Position numbers and translations under genes: made by a program
Notes under the pieces: generated by a model
What the model was told of the DNA's origin: nothing
What the model saw: the letters and a program-made list of their open reading frames with translations, nothing else
The model's database searches: none
Shown here: in pieces, positions 45,605 through 54,422 of the stretch
Numbering within the stretch: position 1 is the first letter of the stretch
Layout of the letters: each line of letters starts with the position of its first letter
Assembly: GCA_963842775.1 (NCBI GenBank)
Contig: CAWJHQ010000005.1
Location: forward strand, 558,001-622,000
Length of the DNA: 64,000 nucleotides
Source: R-RK-3 sp963842775
Lineage (GTDB): Bacteria > Pseudomonadota > Alphaproteobacteria > Rhizobiales > Rhodomicrobiaceae
Direction: 5' to 3'

Positions 45605-46966
45605 TCAGCTGGTCCGGCGCTTCCGAGCGCGGCCGGGCGCGGTCTTGGCCTGATCCACATGATTGTCGGCCTCGCCGATGCCGAGCCGAATGGCGACCGA
45701 GCGGCGATGCGCATCGAACCCCTCCGCGCTGGCAAGCGTCATCGCGGCGGGACCGAGCGCGGCAAGGCTTCTCTCGTTCAGCCGCAGGATCGACGTGCGC
45801 TTCATGAAGTCCAGAACGCCGAGCCCGGACGAGAATCGCGCCGAACGGGCTGTGGGCAGCACGTGATTCGATCCGGCGACATAGTCTCCGATGGCCTCCG
45901 GCGTGTGCCGGCCGAGGAAAATAGCGCCAGCATTGCGGATCTTGCCCAGCAGCGCTTCGGCTTCGCGCGTTTCCAGTTCCAGATGCTCGGGCGCAATGCG
46001 GTCAATGAGCGGCGGCGCCTGGTCGAAATTATCAACGACGATGATCATGCCGTTGTCACGCCAACTCGCCCCGGCGATCTCGCGGCGGGGCAGAGCTGCA
46101 AGCTGCTGCTCGACGGCGGCTTGCACCGCATCGGCGAAAGCAGCATCGTCGGTGATCAGAATCGCCTGGGCCGCCTCATCATGCTCCGCCTGGGCGAGCA
46201 AGTCCGCGGCGACCCATTGGGGGTCGCTTTCGGCATCCGCGACGATCAGCACCTCCGACGGGCCGGCAATCATGTCGATGCCGACCGTGCCGAAGACCTG
46301 CCGTTTCGCCGCGGCCACATAGGCGTTGCCCGGCCCCATGATCTTGGCGACGGCCGCGATGCTCTCGGTGCCAAAGGCCAGCGCGGCAATCGCCTGGGCG
46401 CCACCGACCGGATAGATTTCATCCACTCCAGCCAGATGCGCGGCGGCCAGCACCAGGGGATTGATCTCGCCGCCCGGCGCGGGAACGCACATGGCGATGC
46501 GCGGCACGCCGGCCACTTTTGCCGGGATCGCATTCATCAGCACGGAGCTGGGATAGCTCGCCTGGCCGCCCGGCACATAGAGCCCGACCGCCTCGATCGC
46601 CGTCCAGCGATAGCCGATCTCGGCGCCGACACTATCGGTATAGCGGTCGTCGGCCGGCAACTGACGCCGATGATGCGCTTCGATACGATCGGCGGCAAAG
46701 CGCAGGGCTTTCAGGTTTTCGTCGCCGGCCTCGGACATAGCGGCATCGATCGTTTCATCGTCCAGGCGGATCTTGCCGGCCACGAGATCCAACTTGTCGA
46801 AGCGCTTGGTGTATTCGATCAGCGCCGCATCGCCGCGCAATCGCACCGCTGCGATGATCTCCCGCGCCGCGCCATCGACATCCTCGGATTGTTCCCGCTT
46901 TCCGCCAAGCAGCGCGGCGAACCGTTCCTCGAAATCGGCGTCCCGAATGTGAAGCCTCAGCACCAT
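45605..46966 (-). CDS. hisD: Histidinol dehydrogenase HisD
   Basis: HisD performs the last two oxidations of histidine synthesis, L-histidinol to L-histidine, with NAD and zinc. The 453-residue protein is complete: VGLYVPGGQASYPSSVLMNAIPAKVAGV, GPGNAYVAAAKRQVFGTVGIDMIAGPSEVLIVAD, the zinc/catalytic region LLAQAEHDEAAQAILIT and APEHLELET with the catalytic His. The C-terminal ~20 residues are a basic tail. It lies 5 bases after the DUF2948 gene, a conserved alphaproteobacterial pairing. Confidence 0.97.
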   Translation of the reverse strand: MVLRLHIRDADFEERFAALLGGKREQSEDVDGAAREIIAAVRLRGDAALIEYTKRFDKLDLVAGKIRLDDETIDAAMSEAGDENLKALRFAADRIEAHHRRQLPADDRYTDSVGAEIGYRWTAIEAVGLYVPGGQASYPSSVLMNAIPAKVAGVPRIAMCVPAPGGEINPLVLAAAHLAGVDEIYPVGGAQAIAALAFGTESIAAVAKIMGPGNAYVAAAKRQVFGTVGIDMIAGPSEVLIVADAESDPQWVAADLLAQAEHDEAAQAILITDDAAFADAVQAAVEQQLAALPRREIAGASWRDNGMIIVVDNFDQAPPLIDRIAPEHLELETREAEALLGKIRNAGAIFLGRHTPEAIGDYVAGSNHVLPTARSARFSSGLGVLDFMKRTSILRLNERSLAALGPAAMTLASAEGFDAHRRSVAIRLGIGEADNHVDQAKTAPGRARKRRTS

Positions 46967-46971
46967 GGCGA

Positions 46972-47442
46972 CTAGCTTGAAGCCTCCGCTTCCACGCTCT
47001 CGTCGGGATGCTCGGGTTTGGCGCGGGTCTTCCAGATGGGGCCCAAATCGCGAAGTTCGGCTTCGATGACTTCCACATGCAGCCGGATCGCGCCGCCGCC
47101 GCAGAAAATCAGCGTGATCGTGCCGCCGGGCAGATCTCCCGGCTCGAAATTGATGGCGAGGAGCGCCAGGGTGCCGGTTTTATCGTCGAGCGACAGATTT
47201 TGAAACTGAGCGCCGGTCACCCTTTCGAAGCGCAATGCGGAGCGTCGCCGTTGATAGCCGGAGCGATTGGCCTGCTCGTTGCCGGTTGCGCTCAGCCAGT
47301 CGAATCGATTGAGAATTGCGGCGAAGCGGCGCTCCTGCGGCAGATACGCCATTTCCTCGATACGCAGGATGGCGTCCTGTAATTGGACCGAGAGAACATT
47401 GAGGTCCTCATCGTCCATGGCGATCAGTTTAAGAAGTTCCAT
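46972..47442 (-). CDS. DUF2948 family protein
   Basis: A 156-residue soluble protein directly upstream of hisD. It begins ELLKLIAMDDEDLNVLSVQLQDAILRIEEMAYLPQERRFAAILNRFDW and ends with IRLHVEVIEAELRDLGPIWKTRAKPEHP, the pattern I associate with DUF2948, found beside hisD across alphaproteobacteria. No catalytic motif is visible and the function is unknown. Confidence 0.85.
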   Translation of the reverse strand: MELLKLIAMDDEDLNVLSVQLQDAILRIEEMAYLPQERRFAAILNRFDWLSATGNEQANRSGYQRRRSALRFERVTGAQFQNLSLDDKTGTLALLAINFEPGDLPGGTITLIFCGGGAIRLHVEVIEAELRDLGPIWKTRAKPEHPDESVEAEASS

Positions 47443-47572
47443 GGTTGGAAGCCGTTAGCACCAATTGTATCTCCATGGCAATATGCGCCGTCGCCCGCAA
47501 ATCGCAAAGGGCCGACTGTGGAACCATGCCCGCACTCGACAGTTCCGCCGTCTTGGCAACCAGGAAAGCACA

Positions 47573-47833
47573 ATGATCAAAAGAACTGTAATCGGAACCC
47601 TGATCTGCTTATTCTCGGCCGGCGCCGCATTGGCCGATCGCCCTCCCAACGCGCAGGAAAGATCATCGATCGAGGCCGCATTGAAGGCCGCCGGCTTTAA
47701 TGTCTGGGAGGAGATCGAGAACGACGACGGCAAATGGGAAGTCGATGATGCGGTTCATGCCGATGGTCACACCTACGACCTCGAACTCGATCTCACCAGT
47801 TACGCCATTGTGAAGAAAGAGCGCGACGACTGA
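47573..47833 (+). CDS. Small secreted PepSY-like protein
   Basis: An 86-residue protein from ATG 47573 with a signal peptide (TVIGTLICLFSAGAALA, cleaved near residue 21). The mature part is one small domain: RSSIEAALKAAGFNVWEEIENDDGKWEVDDAVHADGHTYDLELDLTSYAIVKKE, which fits a PepSY domain (helix, then strands with WEV and a D-x-E-L-D-xxTYxIV end). Such proteins may restrain periplasmic proteases or sense ligands. It is the only + strand gene in this stretch, convergent with murA and divergent from DUF2948. Confidence 0.8.
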   Translation: MIKRTVIGTLICLFSAGAALADRPPNAQERSSIEAALKAAGFNVWEEIENDDGKWEVDDAVHADGHTYDLELDLTSYAIVKKERDD

Positions 47834-47864
47834 GCGCGAGCGGCGCACATCGCAAAGCGCCGCC

Positions 47865-49184
47865 TTACCCCTGGATGCGCTCGATGTTGGCGCCACAGGC
47901 CCCGAGCTTTTCTTCCAGCCGCTCGAAACCGCGATCAAGATGGTAGACCCGATTGATGATCGTTTCGCCGCGCGCCATCAGCCCGGCGATGACCAGCGAC
48001 ACCGAGGCGCGCAGGTCGGTCGCCATCACTTCGGCGCCCCGAAGCGCCTTGACGCCGCGAATATGCGCCGTATCGCCGTGAATACCGATATCGGCGCCTA
48101 GCCGCGTCAGCTCCGACACATGCATGAAACGGTTTTCGAAGATCGTCTCGCGGATGCTCGACTCGCCGGAACTGATCGCCATCAGCGCCATGAGCTGGGC
48201 CTGCAAATCGGTCGGAAAGCCGGGGAACGGCCTGGTTTCGACCTTGACGGGCGACACCCCCGCACCATTGCGGGAAACCTGGATGCCGCGATTGGTCTCG
48301 GTGATCTCCACCCCGGCCCCGCGAAGCACGTTCAGCGCCTCCTGGAGCAGGTCGGCGCGGGCGCCTTCGAGCAGCACGCTGCCGCCGGTCGCCGCAACCG
48401 CCATCGCGTAAGTGCCGGTTTCGATGCGATCGGGCAGCACGGAATGCACCGCCCCCTCCAGGAAATCAACGCCCTGGATGCGCAATGTCGGCGTGTCGAT
48501 GCCTTCGATCTGCGCGCCCATCTTGTTCAGGCATGAGGCCAGATCGCCGACTTCGGGTTCGAGCGCGGCGTTCTCGATCAGCGTTTCGCCTTTGGCCAGG
48601 ACGGCCGCCATCAGCACATTATGCGTTGCGCCGACGGACACCTTGGGAAATGCGATATGCGCCCCGCGCAAGCCCTTCGGCGCCTTGGCCAGCACATAGC
48701 CGCCTGACAGCTCCATATCCGCGCCCAGCTTCTGCAATCCCATAAGATGCAGATCGACAGGCCGCGTGCCGATCGCGCAGCCGCCGGGCAGGGAAACCGT
48801 CGCCTCGCCATGGCGGGCGAGCAGAGGGCCGAGCACCCAGAAACTTGCCCGCATCCGCCGAACCATGTCGTAGGGCGCGCGCGTATCGACGATGTCCCGG
48901 GCGGTGAGGTGGAACGTCTCGCCTGCATGGCCGCCATTATTGGCGCGCTTGCCGTCCACCGCACAGTCCACGCCGTGATTGCGAAGGATTCGCGCGAGAA
49001 GATTGGTGTCGGCAAGGTTGGGAACGTTTTTCAGCGTCAGCGTGTCGGAGGTGAGCAGGCTGGCGATCATCAGAGGCAGGGCAGCGTTTTTCGCGCCGCT
49101 GATCGGAATCACGCCGTTGAGCGGATTACCGCCCTCAATGCGAATTTGGTCCATGGAAGAGGCCGCCGTGGGAGTTGCGCTCAT
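47865..49184 (-). CDS. murA: UDP-N-acetylglucosamine 1-carboxyvinyltransferase MurA
   Basis: MurA starts peptidoglycan synthesis by moving enolpyruvate from PEP to UDP-GlcNAc. The 439-residue protein is complete. It has the PISGAKNAALPLM motif (about 27-39), the catalytic Cys136 in LPGGCAIGTRPVD (so fosfomycin-sensitive by sequence), RIETGTYAMA and the C-terminal RGYHLDRGFE-type stretch VYHLDRGFERLEEKL. The start at 49184 adds ten residues before MDQIRIEGG; ATG 49154 is an alternative. The next gene upstream is a small basic ORF. Confidence 0.97.
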   Translation of the reverse strand: MSATPTAASSMDQIRIEGGNPLNGVIPISGAKNAALPLMIASLLTSDTLTLKNVPNLADTNLLARILRNHGVDCAVDGKRANNGGHAGETFHLTARDIVDTRAPYDMVRRMRASFWVLGPLLARHGEATVSLPGGCAIGTRPVDLHLMGLQKLGADMELSGGYVLAKAPKGLRGAHIAFPKVSVGATHNVLMAAVLAKGETLIENAALEPEVGDLASCLNKMGAQIEGIDTPTLRIQGVDFLEGAVHSVLPDRIETGTYAMAVAATGGSVLLEGARADLLQEALNVLRGAGVEITETNRGIQVSRNGAGVSPVKVETRPFPGFPTDLQAQLMALMAISSGESSIRETIFENRFMHVSELTRLGADIGIHGDTAHIRGVKALRGAEVMATDLRASVSLVIAGLMARGETIINRVYHLDRGFERLEEKLGACGANIERIQG

Positions 49185-49260
49185 CCGAGCGAATTCATTA
49201 AGGTTTAGACGAGCAGTTATGAGGGCGCAAGTGCGTGGACTGTCTGGCAGTTCTGCGCCT

Positions 49261-49413
49261 TTAGCGGTTCTCGGCGGCTGGTTTCGGAATGGCGCTCTTG
49301 CGGGCGCGCATCTGAGCCTTCCGCTTGCGCAGATTTTCGCGCAGTTCGGCGGCTAGCCGCTCCTCCCGCTCCTTGCGGGCTTCGCTCTTTGGCGATTGCC
49401 GGTTCGCGGTCAT
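49261..49413 (-). CDS. Very small basic protein next to murA
   Basis: A 50-residue open frame with a good start context (GGAGCGAGC before ATG 49413) and strong Lys/Arg/Glu helix character: SPKSEARKEREERLAAELREN, then LRKRKAQMRARKSAIPKPAAENR. It lies 77 bases before murA on the same strand. Composition and length suggest a real small nucleic-acid- or ribosome-associated protein, but I know no family name. Confidence 0.5.
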   Translation of the reverse strand: MTANRQSPKSEARKEREERLAAELRENLRKRKAQMRARKSAIPKPAAENR

Positions 49414-49462
49414 GCTCGCTCCTCCTCCGGCTTGCCGATCATGTCCGGAGCGGCGGCGTTTG

Positions 49463-50572
49463 TCACCATTTTGCGTTCGTGCGGGACAGACGCCCCAGCA
49501 GCGCCACCAGTTCCGACTGGCGCCTCGTGGAGGTCTTCGCCATCACCGCCTTGAGCTGAATGCGCGCGGTGCCGACGCTGACGCCCTGGCGCAATGCAAA
49601 TTCATGGAGGGTGTCCCCCTCCCCAAGCGCCAGCGCGAGGCGGCTTTCCGCCGGCGTGAGGTTGAAGCCGTGACGGAGCACCATCTCAGGCGGGCTCAAT
49701 TGCTCATCGGGATCGACGAGAACGAGTATCGCTTTGCTATGCTGGAAAATTTCCTGCACCGAGCGCGCCACCGGCATCCCATAAGCGAAGAGCGGACGGC
49801 CATTCTGGCGCGGCACATTCGCCAATACCGGCGCGTTGGCTGCTGGCGAGGGCGGCCGCAGCAGATCCGCGATCAACTGCTGGAAGGCGTGGTTCGCTTG
49901 CTTATGCGCGGTGCTGAGATGCCCGTGCAGAAGATGAATGTCCTGCCCGAGATGCCGCCGTGCCCGCTTGTTCATGTGCTGCACTTGCCCGGCAAAATCG
50001 AGCAGAATTGCCGCACAGCCCAATTCCTCGAATGCGTCGAGCATGCCGGCGTTTTTAGCCTCTCCCAGCCGGCTGGCGATCTCGGCGGCGCGGCACATAT
50101 GCGGATTGAGCGCCTGGATAACGGCGACCTCCTCCGGCCCGAAGGGTTCGGCCTTTGCCTTGCGTTCAGCCACGAAGGCCGTCAGCCTGCCGCGGTTTTC
50201 CCTGATAAAAGTGCCGATAACCCAGCGGAAGCCCAGACGGTTGATGAAATCCGTATTGAACGGCAGCGTGTCGAGTTCATCGGGCGAGAACAGATCGCTC
50301 TCGCGCAATACCAGCTTGGTGTGCCGCAATGCCACGGCTCTCGCCATGCGCAGATCACGCGCATACCAGCCCTCCTCAAAGAAAACCTTCGCGAGTTCGT
50401 CAAGCCCTTCGGACCAGAGCACCTGAGTGTTGGGCCCGGGCCACGCCATCAGGCATGTGCCCTCGGCACGAAGATGCCGGCTGATCTCGTGCAGGGTCGT
50501 GCGCCAGTGCTCCGGCTGCAGCGCGGCCTCATAGAAGAGGTCGACGATGCGCGTGAAATCTTCCGGCTTCAT
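49463..50572 (-). CDS. LuxR-type HTH transcriptional regulator
   Basis: A 369-residue regulator. The C-terminal ~65 residues (FNLTPAESRLALALGEGDTLHEFALRQGVSVGTARIQLKAVMAKTSTRRQSELVALLGRL) form a LuxR/GerE-type helix-turn-helix. The N-terminal ~200 residues look like a PAS/GAF-type sensor (FYEAALQPEHWRTTLHEISRHLRAEGTCLMAWPGPNTQVLW). Many such orphan proteins exist in alphaproteobacteria with unknown ligands. It is monocistronic here and convergent with nothing recognisable. Confidence 0.85.
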   Translation of the reverse strand: MKPEDFTRIVDLFYEAALQPEHWRTTLHEISRHLRAEGTCLMAWPGPNTQVLWSEGLDELAKVFFEEGWYARDLRMARAVALRHTKLVLRESDLFSPDELDTLPFNTDFINRLGFRWVIGTFIRENRGRLTAFVAERKAKAEPFGPEEVAVIQALNPHMCRAAEIASRLGEAKNAGMLDAFEELGCAAILLDFAGQVQHMNKRARRHLGQDIHLLHGHLSTAHKQANHAFQQLIADLLRPPSPAANAPVLANVPRQNGRPLFAYGMPVARSVQEIFQHSKAILVLVDPDEQLSPPEMVLRHGFNLTPAESRLALALGEGDTLHEFALRQGVSVGTARIQLKAVMAKTSTRRQSELVALLGRLSRTNAKW

Positions 50573-51255
50573 TGATGGGACTTTTTTCGAAGTCGGGAAC
50601 CTGATCTTAACACTGACGCGGGGTTACCGCCGTGGCGCGCAAAGGGCTCTGTTTCTATAAGTACTCGGAAAGCGCGATCTTGGATCAGCCGGATGGCAAA
50701 AGATTTTCCCGTTTCGCTAGTGGGAGGCTCCGACGATCCAACTTGCGGAGCAGGCTTGCTGATCGACTCTGCAAGATTGCGCGTTGCCCGGATTCCGCCT
50801 CCAGTGCATTTCGGACTGCGGGCGAATCTGTCACGGCGTGCGGTCTACGTGACTGGGCGTAATGGGCGGCGAAACGCAAAAAAGCGTAGCGCCAGGCGGC
50901 GCTACGCAACGTGTTCCAATATTGTCACTCGCCTCATTGAATACTCGGGAGGCATTCTCAGAATTGCTATTTACTGAAAATGAAAGTCCAATATCAATAG
51001 GCTCATATTTATAATTTTGAATATAGCGGGTATCGTTTGTGGGTTCATCTCCCATATGGGATATCTGTCCCCATGTGGTCGCAACTGTTGCAATGTTGCC
51101 GTATGTAAAATCACTGGGAGCTCAAGCATATTGCGAGATCGGCCACAATTACGGAACGGTCGACAGAATGTGGGCTTTCCGGCCGACTTCATGAGGCCGC
51201 TACTTGCGCAATCGCGGCGAGCGTGGCACAGTCCCCGCGCCATAAGCCGTCGCAC
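50573..51255. other. Long spacer before tRNA-Thr
   Basis: No convincing gene. The part from about 50930 to 51130 is AT-rich relative to the rest. It contains a - strand intrinsic terminator (50877-50907) that no annotated gene uses and a CCCATATGGG palindrome at 51051-51060. Confidence 0.45.
50877..50907 (-). terminator. Orphan intrinsic terminator on the - strand
   Basis: A perfect 10-base stem (GCGTAGCGCC / GGCGCTACGC) with a 4-base loop, followed on the - strand by six T residues. It would end a leftward transcript starting between here and tRNA-Thr, where no gene is recognised. It cannot serve the LuxR-type gene, which starts to its left. Confidence 0.75.
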
Positions 51256-51330
51256 GCCGCAGTAGCTCAGTGGTAGAGCGCACCCTTGGTAAGGGTGAGG
51301 TCGGGAGTTCAATCCTCCCCTGCGGCACCA
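51256..51330 (+). tRNA. tRNA-Thr (GGT anticodon)
   Basis: A complete tRNA with encoded CCA. The acceptor GCCGCAG pairs with CTGCGGC, the D arm is GCTC..GAGC, the anticodon stem CACCC/GGGTG encloses the loop TTGGTAA (anticodon GGT), and the T arm carries GTTCAATC. Discriminator A and CCA follow at 51327-51330. The DNA directly downstream holds remnants of an integrated element, so the gene has probably served as an attachment site. Confidence 0.96.
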
Positions 51331-51393
51331 GCCGCAAACTGCAATCCAGCACTGTCAAAGAACCCCTAAAGCTATTGGCCGATAACGGGTTTT

Positions 51394-51431
51394 GCGCATC
51401 ACCCATATGGGTGATGCTTGCGCTTTTTTAT
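51394..51431 (+). terminator. Terminator after tRNA-Thr
   Basis: A perfect 22-base palindrome at 51396-51417 (GCATCACCCAT / ATGGGTGATGC) followed shortly by GCGCTTTTTTA. Position and T-run fit an intrinsic terminator for the tRNA. Its centre repeats the CCCATATGGG found at 51051-51060. Confidence 0.8.
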
Positions 51432-51735
51432 CAAAAAATCCCCAAATGGTCAAAAGAACGTTGTCGCATAACGTACCGTGAACGCCCCGGCAACATCTTG
51501 CCAGTGTGTGGGGATGGCGTGGGGATGGAGCTGGCGATTTGTTCCGCAGTCGTTCTCGCCGTGGTGCGGGCTCGCCAAGCGAGTGCCGCGCTATCCATTA
51601 AGCAGCCCCGCGATCAAATGCTTACCGCCGGCAGCCCGAAAGCTACGTCGTGGGATCGATTGCATCAAGATCTGGATGCCTGGGCAACCCTAATCGATTT
51701 CCATCGACATCAGAACATCAACACGAGCAACGCTG

Positions 51736-52179
51736 ATGATGACACCGTTGTCAAAGCGCAGGCGCAAAATCGATTTGAGGCGCATACGGGCGCGTGTCTG
51801 CTATTCCGTGCCCGACGCGGCCGTACTACTCCTTGTGACCGAGGCGACAATAAGAGCTTGGCTGCGTGCGGCGCTACCCGCGCTGGATCGCAATCGGCCA
51901 ACCCTCATCCTTGGCGCGGATCTGAAAGCGTGGCTTCAAGAACGCCAGATCAGTCGGCGACATAAATGCGGACCTGATGAGCTGTTCTGCCTGCGATGCC
52001 GGAGGCCAAGAACCTTGCGGCCGAATTCAACGGAACTCATCGAGAAAAATCCGAAAATGCTCATGATCCGGGGCAAATGCTCTCACTTGCGACACTGTCA
52101 TGCACAAGGTCGCGTCGCGGGCGAGTGCGGCAGCAGCCAGATCAATATTTTGCCCTGCCGAAGCGTCAAGGGAGCCTAG
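51736..52179 (+). CDS. Helix-turn-helix protein with a Cys cluster (excisionase-like)
   Basis: A 147-residue protein. Residues about 20-70 (RARVCYSVPDAAVLLLVTEATIRAWLRAALPALDRNRPTLILGADLKAWLQERQ) form a MerR/excisionase-type helix-turn-helix. It is followed by a possible zinc-binding Cys region (CGPDELFCLRCRRPR and then GKCSHLRHC). This combination next to an integrase suggests a directionality or control factor of a mobile element. The C-terminal tail after the second Cys pair is poor sequence and may be frame-damaged. No other function is visible. Confidence 0.6.
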   Translation: MMTPLSKRRRKIDLRRIRARVCYSVPDAAVLLLVTEATIRAWLRAALPALDRNRPTLILGADLKAWLQERQISRRHKCGPDELFCLRCRRPRTLRPNSTELIEKNPKMLMIRGKCSHLRHCHAQGRVAGECGSSQINILPCRSVKGA

Positions 52180-52221
52180 TAGTGTGCAATAATCCCAGCC
52201 AAAATCATCAGTTCAGAATGG

Positions 52222-53300
52222 ATGTCGTTAGATGATTCTAGAAATCCAAAAAATGAGCGGATCAAAAAGCAATATACCGAATACCTAAAGCACGCTAATG
52301 GTAAGGCAGATCCGACCATCCGTCAAATTGAGAAAGGGATACTCCGTTATGAGACATTCACGAAGTTCGGCGATTTCGCCAAATTTGACCAAAAGCGAGC
52401 CATGGAATTCAAAGCACATCTCTCCAAATCGAACCTGGCAAAAGCAACGATCCTGTCCACCGTCACAGTGTTAAAGCGCTTCTTCGGGTGGTTGGCTGGG
52501 CAGCCTGGTTACAGGTCCAAAATCAATCTGAACGACTGTCGAGTTTCTCAGCTTGAGCGAGAAGGAGGTTCGCGCCGCAAAGGCACCAGGTGAGCGCGCC
52601 TATCCAACACTCGAACAAGTCGTTAGCGTGATTGCGCAAATGCCCCAGAAAACGCCGATTGAAAAGCGTAATCGCGCGCTCTTGGCCTTTATCGCTGTGA
52701 CGGGCATTCGGGACGGAGCGGTCATTTCGCTCAAGCTCAGACATTTTGACATGGCGCGACGCCTCGTAATCCAGGACCCACGCGATGTCGCGACAAAAGG
52801 GAGCAAGCGGATAGACACATTTTTTTTCCCTGTCGGCGACGCAACTTAACGCTATCGTTCTTGAGTGGATCGACTTACTCGCGCGATGAGCTCCTATGCG
52901 GCAGCAATGACCCGCTCTTTCCGAAAACCGCGCGATCACATGATGAATTCGATTGCTTCGTTGCCGAGAGCCTATCGCGCGAGCCCTGGGCAAACGCAGG
53001 GCCGGTTAGAGAAATATTCAAAGCCGCCTTCGCCGCTGCTCGGCCTACCTCAACTACACACCTCATAGCTTCCGCAACATGCTCGTTCAGCAGGCGTACA
53101 AACAGTGCAAAACGCCAGAGCTGCTTAAGGCGTGGAGCCAAAATCTCGGGCACGAAGGCTGTGACTACGACTTAACAAGCTACGGCAAGATCGATTTGCA
53201 CCGGCAGGGCGAGTTGCTCGTCGGAGGCGGTCAACTCGATCAGGAAGCGCCGATGACGCGCCGCGAAATTGAACAGATGCTTAAGGACCGTGGCCTTTAG
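52222..53300 (+). pseudogene. Tyrosine recombinase/integrase, broken by several frameshifts
   Basis: Pieces of one phage-type integrase are spread over three frames in order. The N-terminal core-binding domain (KQYTEYLKHANGKADPTIRQIEKGILRYETFTKFGDFAKF) starts at 52222. A shift at about 52545 leads to LSEKEVRAAKAPGERAYPTLEQVVSVI and TGIRDGAVISLKLRH, with the first catalytic Arg. Shifts near the T8 run at 52819-52827 and near 52880 lead to DPLFPKTARSHDEF. The last part reads YTPHSFRNMLVQQAYKQC, the catalytic HxxR box, and QNLGHEGCDYDLTSYGKI, with LGH and a candidate nucleophile Tyr. At least four shifts are needed to restore one protein of about 358 residues. Neighbouring tRNA-Thr suits integration. 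Confidence 0.75.
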
Positions 53301-53609
53301 CTCGCTGATGGTTTGCATCTACTCTGGCCAACCATCGCCTACTTTGGGGGCGAGCGGCCTTGGTCTTCCGTCTCTTATGAGGCGAGCCTGTTCTCTAATT
53401 CCGGGGCTGGGGTCAAGCTCTCTGTCATCCTTGCCGGGCCACGGTTCTCTCCGCGGTAGAGGCTGAACTCTCCGCATCATGGCGCTGGGCGACGTTGGCA
53501 GATCAATGTGTGAAGCGCATTGCTCAGGCGAGCATCTCAAGGACGCGCGCGATCTTGCCACCGCCATCGTTCCGGCAGGGACGTCGTGCCCCGCTCTTTG
53601 CGGGAACTC

Positions 53610-53957
53610 TCAGTTACGCAACCTGCTGTGCAGCTCCCTTCGATGACCGATGAAGTCGGTCCTATCGACCCACATCCGGTGCAGGATGACGTCCAGCTTG
53701 CGGGCAACGGCGACTTTCGCCTTACGCAAGCCGCTGCGCTTGGCGAGTTGCACGCCCCAGGCCTTCAGGGCCAACCATTTGGCGATGCGGATGAGCAGCA
53801 CATTGGCGGCCCCGGGCATGTCGCGCGCCTGAAGAATGGTTAGCAGACGGACGGATAGGAGCGCGGAGATCATCGAACTGATGGCACGCTCCAGATCTGC
53901 CACGCTCGTAGCGGCGCTTCCGCTCGCGCCAGGCTGTCGCGCCATGTTTCCAGGCAC
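53610..53957 (-). pseudogene. IS110-family transposase, C-terminal remnant
   Basis: The last third of an IS110-type transposase: NVLLIRIAKWLALKAWGVQLAKRSGLRKAKVAVARKLDVILHRMWVDRTDF matches the conserved C-terminus of this family. The catalytic N-terminal DEDD part and the helix-hairpin centre are absent, and the residues before and after are unrelated. No inverted repeats are seen, as usual for IS110. The interval 53301-53609 holds nothing else recognisable. Confidence 0.75.
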
Positions 53958-53981
53958 CTCCGGCCACCGGCAAGCTTGACC

Positions 53982-54410
53982 CTATGATCCGGGCTTCCTC
54001 TCTGAAAGCAGCGAGACCCGCCCATAACCAGCGGCAGCAACGTCGCCCAAAATGTCCATGATCGCGCCATAGGGGATTGCTTTGTCCGCGCGGATATAAG
54101 CGACCGTGTCACCCTCGCCGGTCCTTAGTTCTGAAAGCCGGACGGTGAGGATGTCGCGGTCCACGCGATCGTTCCGTATGTAAACCGCACCGTCAGCAGC
54201 GACGCTGACGACGAGAGGCTTTTGCGGCGGGTTCTGTCGGGCAGCCGCGGTCTGTGGCAACGTCACTGGCACCCCGGCAAGCATCAATGGCGCTGTCACC
54301 ATGAATATGATGAGCAACACCAGCATCACATCAACGAAGGGTGTGACGTTGATTTCGGCGAGTGGTGCCAAACTGTCTTTATCGTCGTCATTGGAAATAT
54401 TTACCCCCAT
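53982..54410 (-). CDS. exbD: ExbD/TolR-type proton-channel protein
   Basis: A 142-residue single-span protein. The N-terminus LAPLAEINVTPFVDVMLVLLIIFMVTAPLML (about 15-44) has the channel Asp (D27) inside the helix. A periplasmic domain follows, ending VAAAGYGRVSLLSE. With ExbB it powers TonB. The adjacent TonB-like gene and the TonB-dependent receptor assign it to a dedicated copper-uptake energiser, not to the Tol system. It starts 12 bases after exbB. Confidence 0.92.
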   Translation of the reverse strand: MGVNISNDDDKDSLAPLAEINVTPFVDVMLVLLIIFMVTAPLMLAGVPVTLPQTAAARQNPPQKPLVVSVAADGAVYIRNDRVDRDILTVRLSELRTGEGDTVAYIRADKAIPYGAIMDILGDVAAAGYGRVSLLSERKPGS

Positions 54411-54422
54411 TGCTTCCGATCC

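Noticed and set aside
53301..53609. Short open frames after the integrase
   Set aside because: No start context, no family signal; probably debris of the mobile element.
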